From Clytia hemisphaerica (Eukaryota; Cnidaria; Hydrozoa; Leptothecata; Clytiidae), in NCBI GenBank assembly GCA_902728285.1, contig CACVBU010001142.1:1413179-1477178 (forward strand): a DNA stretch of 64,000 nt, read 5' to 3'. Position 1 is the first letter of the stretch, and each line of letters begins with the position of its first letter. The notes under the pieces were generated by a model. It was not told the origin of the DNA. It did no database searches and worked only from the letters and a program-made list of their open reading frames with translations. The translations under genes and the position numbers were made by a program. This document shows positions 62,552 to 64,000 of this stretch, piece after piece.

Positions 62552-64000
62552 ATGGAAGAAGAGAAAACGACGTTTCAATCGTTTCCTTTTCTCGACACGA
62601 TCGTAGAGGGAAAACAACAAGCTTTCCAAAACGGAGACGAAGAAGCAAAAACTTCGCAAAGGAAGAACAATTTTCATTCTCAAATGATATCAACCACAGT
62701 AGGCGAAAGTCCCAATCCATCGCAGTTTCTGCTCCAACCGCAAAACACAACAAAGAACAACTATCAAATTCCTCAGACTTTGACTGACATGAACAACGTG
62801 ACGGAAAAAACTATTATAAGTAACGAACAACTCTATAAACAGTACATCGAAGCCCAAAACAAGGTCAAACATCGTCAAGAACAAATAGTTTTGGACCGAA
62901 AAATGACAGCTGAAATGGAATCTTTAAAAAAGAAATCATCGAAAACAGCTGCTGCGACAGCGGCTGCGGCACTCAAAAAGAACGAGCAGAGCAAGAATAA
63001 GAGGAGTTTTGCCGCAACCATTTCATTGGTTTCCAACATGAGAAAATACGAGAACGTGTGCATGGACGTCAACGGTGAGAAAAAAGTTCAGAGAATTTTA
63101 CAGCCTTTAAGCGACGCAACCAAGTATCGTGACCAGTGGACCAAACTACCCTCTGACTCTTTGAACGACGAGCAACGTACTAGGATGGGAATCATGTCAG
63201 GAAAAAGCCAAAAATCCAGAATGAAGCAAGCTGCTCGTAATTTTTGTACTACCAACAACCCGATTGAAGAGATTCAGAGAGGTTCGCTAGTCTACATTAT
63301 CATAATGATCTTGGAGACATTTTACCCTTTCAACCCGGCCCTTATCGAGCTGAGAGCCTTGGAGATTAGCAATGCTTTCGTATTGATTCACAATATCATT
63401 CCTCAAAAGTTACTCTACGCCGTATGCAGTTCTATTTTCGAGGCAGAAAGGAAACTCCGTAAATCCGCCTCACCCACGTCAAAGAAAAAGATCCCTTGCA
63501 AACACGAACTTCTCGTCAACAAGAATAGTTCCACAATTTTCACTACTCTCGTCAACGATTGGATGTTTAACCAGCTGGAAAAGAGTACGCCCGAGCAAAG
63601 TTCCACACCTTTTGCGGAGTACTATCTGGAAAAGTGTGTCAAAGTTTTAAAGGAAAACCGTTCAAATATTGTGATGATGTTCAAAAAGCTCGAACAGAAC
63701 CAATGTTCAAATGATGCAACCAACAATTACAAAAAGATGGTTGACCGTGTCCAAGAGATGACTGAAAATGCCGGCTCCATAATCACAAACAGGGCTGCTA
63801 GAACAAAACTTAACGAAAATATCTCATACATGTCTGATTTGAGTGCTTGTATCACGAGAATGCTCCAACATCGCAAACAACAACAGCAAAGCCAAAGCCA
63901 AAGTCAACCTCAAAACCTCAAGAGAAAACAAAATTCAGACGACGATAGTGATGAGGCACATAAGAAATATAAACTGGAAGACCCTAGAAAGACTGCGTTG
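62552..64000 (+). CDS. Unknown long viral gene, open at window end
   Basis: Open from ATG 62552 to the last base (at least 483 codons) without a stop. The N-terminal 80 residues are polar (EEEKTTFQSFPFLDTIVEGK). An Ala-rich helical segment follows near 62940 (KTAAATAAAALKKNEQSKNK). A predicted folded core has FNPALIELRALEISNAFVLI and a Lys/Cys segment. A Gln/Ser repeat (HRKQQQQSQSQSQ) lies near 63870, with acidic residues (DDDSDEA) after it. I do not recognise the family; its position after the packaging ATPase allows a structural or nucleoprotein role, which is only inference. The overlapping frame 62389-62787 is a shadow. Confidence 0.6.
   Translation, partial: MEEEKTTFQSFPFLDTIVEGKQQAFQNGDEEAKTSQRKNNFHSQMISTTVGESPNPSQFLLQPQNTTKNNYQIPQTLTDMNNVTEKTIISNEQLYKQYIEAQNKVKHRQEQIVLDRKMTAEMESLKKKSSKTAAATAAAALKKNEQSKNKRSFAATISLVSNMRKYENVCMDVNGEKKVQRILQPLSDATKYRDQWTKLPSDSLNDEQRTRMGIMSGKSQKSRMKQAARNFCTTNNPIEEIQRGSLVYIIIMILETFYPFNPALIELRALEISNAFVLIHNIIPQKLLYAVCSSIFEAERKLRKSASPTSKKKIPCKHELLVNKNSSTIFTTLVNDWMFNQLEKSTPEQSSTPFAEYYLEKCVKVLKENRSNIVMMFKKLEQNQCSNDATNNYKKMVDRVQEMTENAGSIITNRAARTKLNENISYMSDLSACITRMLQHRKQQQQSQSQSQPQNLKRKQNSDDDSDEAHKKYKLEDPRKTAL

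Larger units (their letters stand above)
51012..64000 (+). mobile_element. Polinton/adintovirus-like endogenous virus-like element, right end outside window
   Basis: All recognisable genes are on the plus strand: an acidic unknown protein, a spliced unknown gene, type B DNA polymerase, packaging ATPase and a long unknown ORF. A protein-primed-type polymerase together with an A32/FtsK-HerA ATPase is the hallmark of Polintons, adintoviruses and related DNA viruses. The left boundary is unmarked; I saw no terminal inverted repeat between 50830 and 51010. No integrase, protease or capsid gene was identified in the visible 13 kb. The polymerase is frame-disrupted and one gene holds a MITE, so this copy is not intact. 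Confidence 0.75.

Noticed and set aside
62389-62787. 132-codon plus-strand ORF overlapping the ATPase end
   Set aside because: It overlaps the longer open frame starting at 62552, and its Arg/Ser-rich product is what that frame's codons give one base off.

Overview
The window is genomic DNA from an AT-rich, repeat-laden invertebrate animal. A cnidarian or a similarly early-branching metazoan is my best guess, by inference. The evidence is spliceosomal GT-AG introns with consistent phases, a fibrocystin-L (PKHD1L1)-like gene, members of gene families known to be expanded in such genomes, a BEL/Pao retrotransposon, a Penelope-like element remnant, many miniature inverted-repeat elements (MITEs) and a protein-primed-type viral DNA polymerase. 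Nothing looks bacterial.

Layout. 1-3887 (minus): five exons of an uncharacterised, probably transposon-derived or lineage-expanded gene, open at the left edge. 4.3-10.5 kb: repeats, MITEs, hairpins and a Penelope-like reverse transcriptase fragment. 10653-16248 (plus): a spliced gene of the SAMD3-like uncharacterised family. It has protein repeats in its first visible exon and a 207-bp tandem array that copies one 54-nt exon. 17064-17418: a C-terminal exon of another widespread uncharacterised family. 17.7-19.7 kb: the second copy of a 0.72-kb dispersed repeat plus decayed sequence.

19721-48596 (minus): at least 23 exons of a PKHD1L1-like receptor with IPT/TIG domains. Exon order follows the vertebrate protein, but both ends are missing from the window. 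Its introns hold hairpins, TA-flanked MITEs, a tRNA-derived SINE dimer, three copies of a GGACCTACC-ended element, and a nearly complete BEL/Pao element (36797-44845) with 486-bp LTRs and a 5-bp target duplication. A 542-bp element is nested in one of those LTRs.

50.9 kb to the right edge (plus): a virus-like element of the Polinton/adintovirus kind, by gene content. It has an acidic unknown protein, an apparently four-exon unknown gene split by a MITE, a large type B DNA polymerase with an N-terminal C2H2 finger and two frameshifts, an A32/FtsK-HerA-type packaging ATPase, and a long unknown ORF running off the window. The polymerase and ATPase would serve replication and genome packaging. 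No integrase, protease or capsid gene was recognised, but the element continues past 64000. This is the most novel part of the window.
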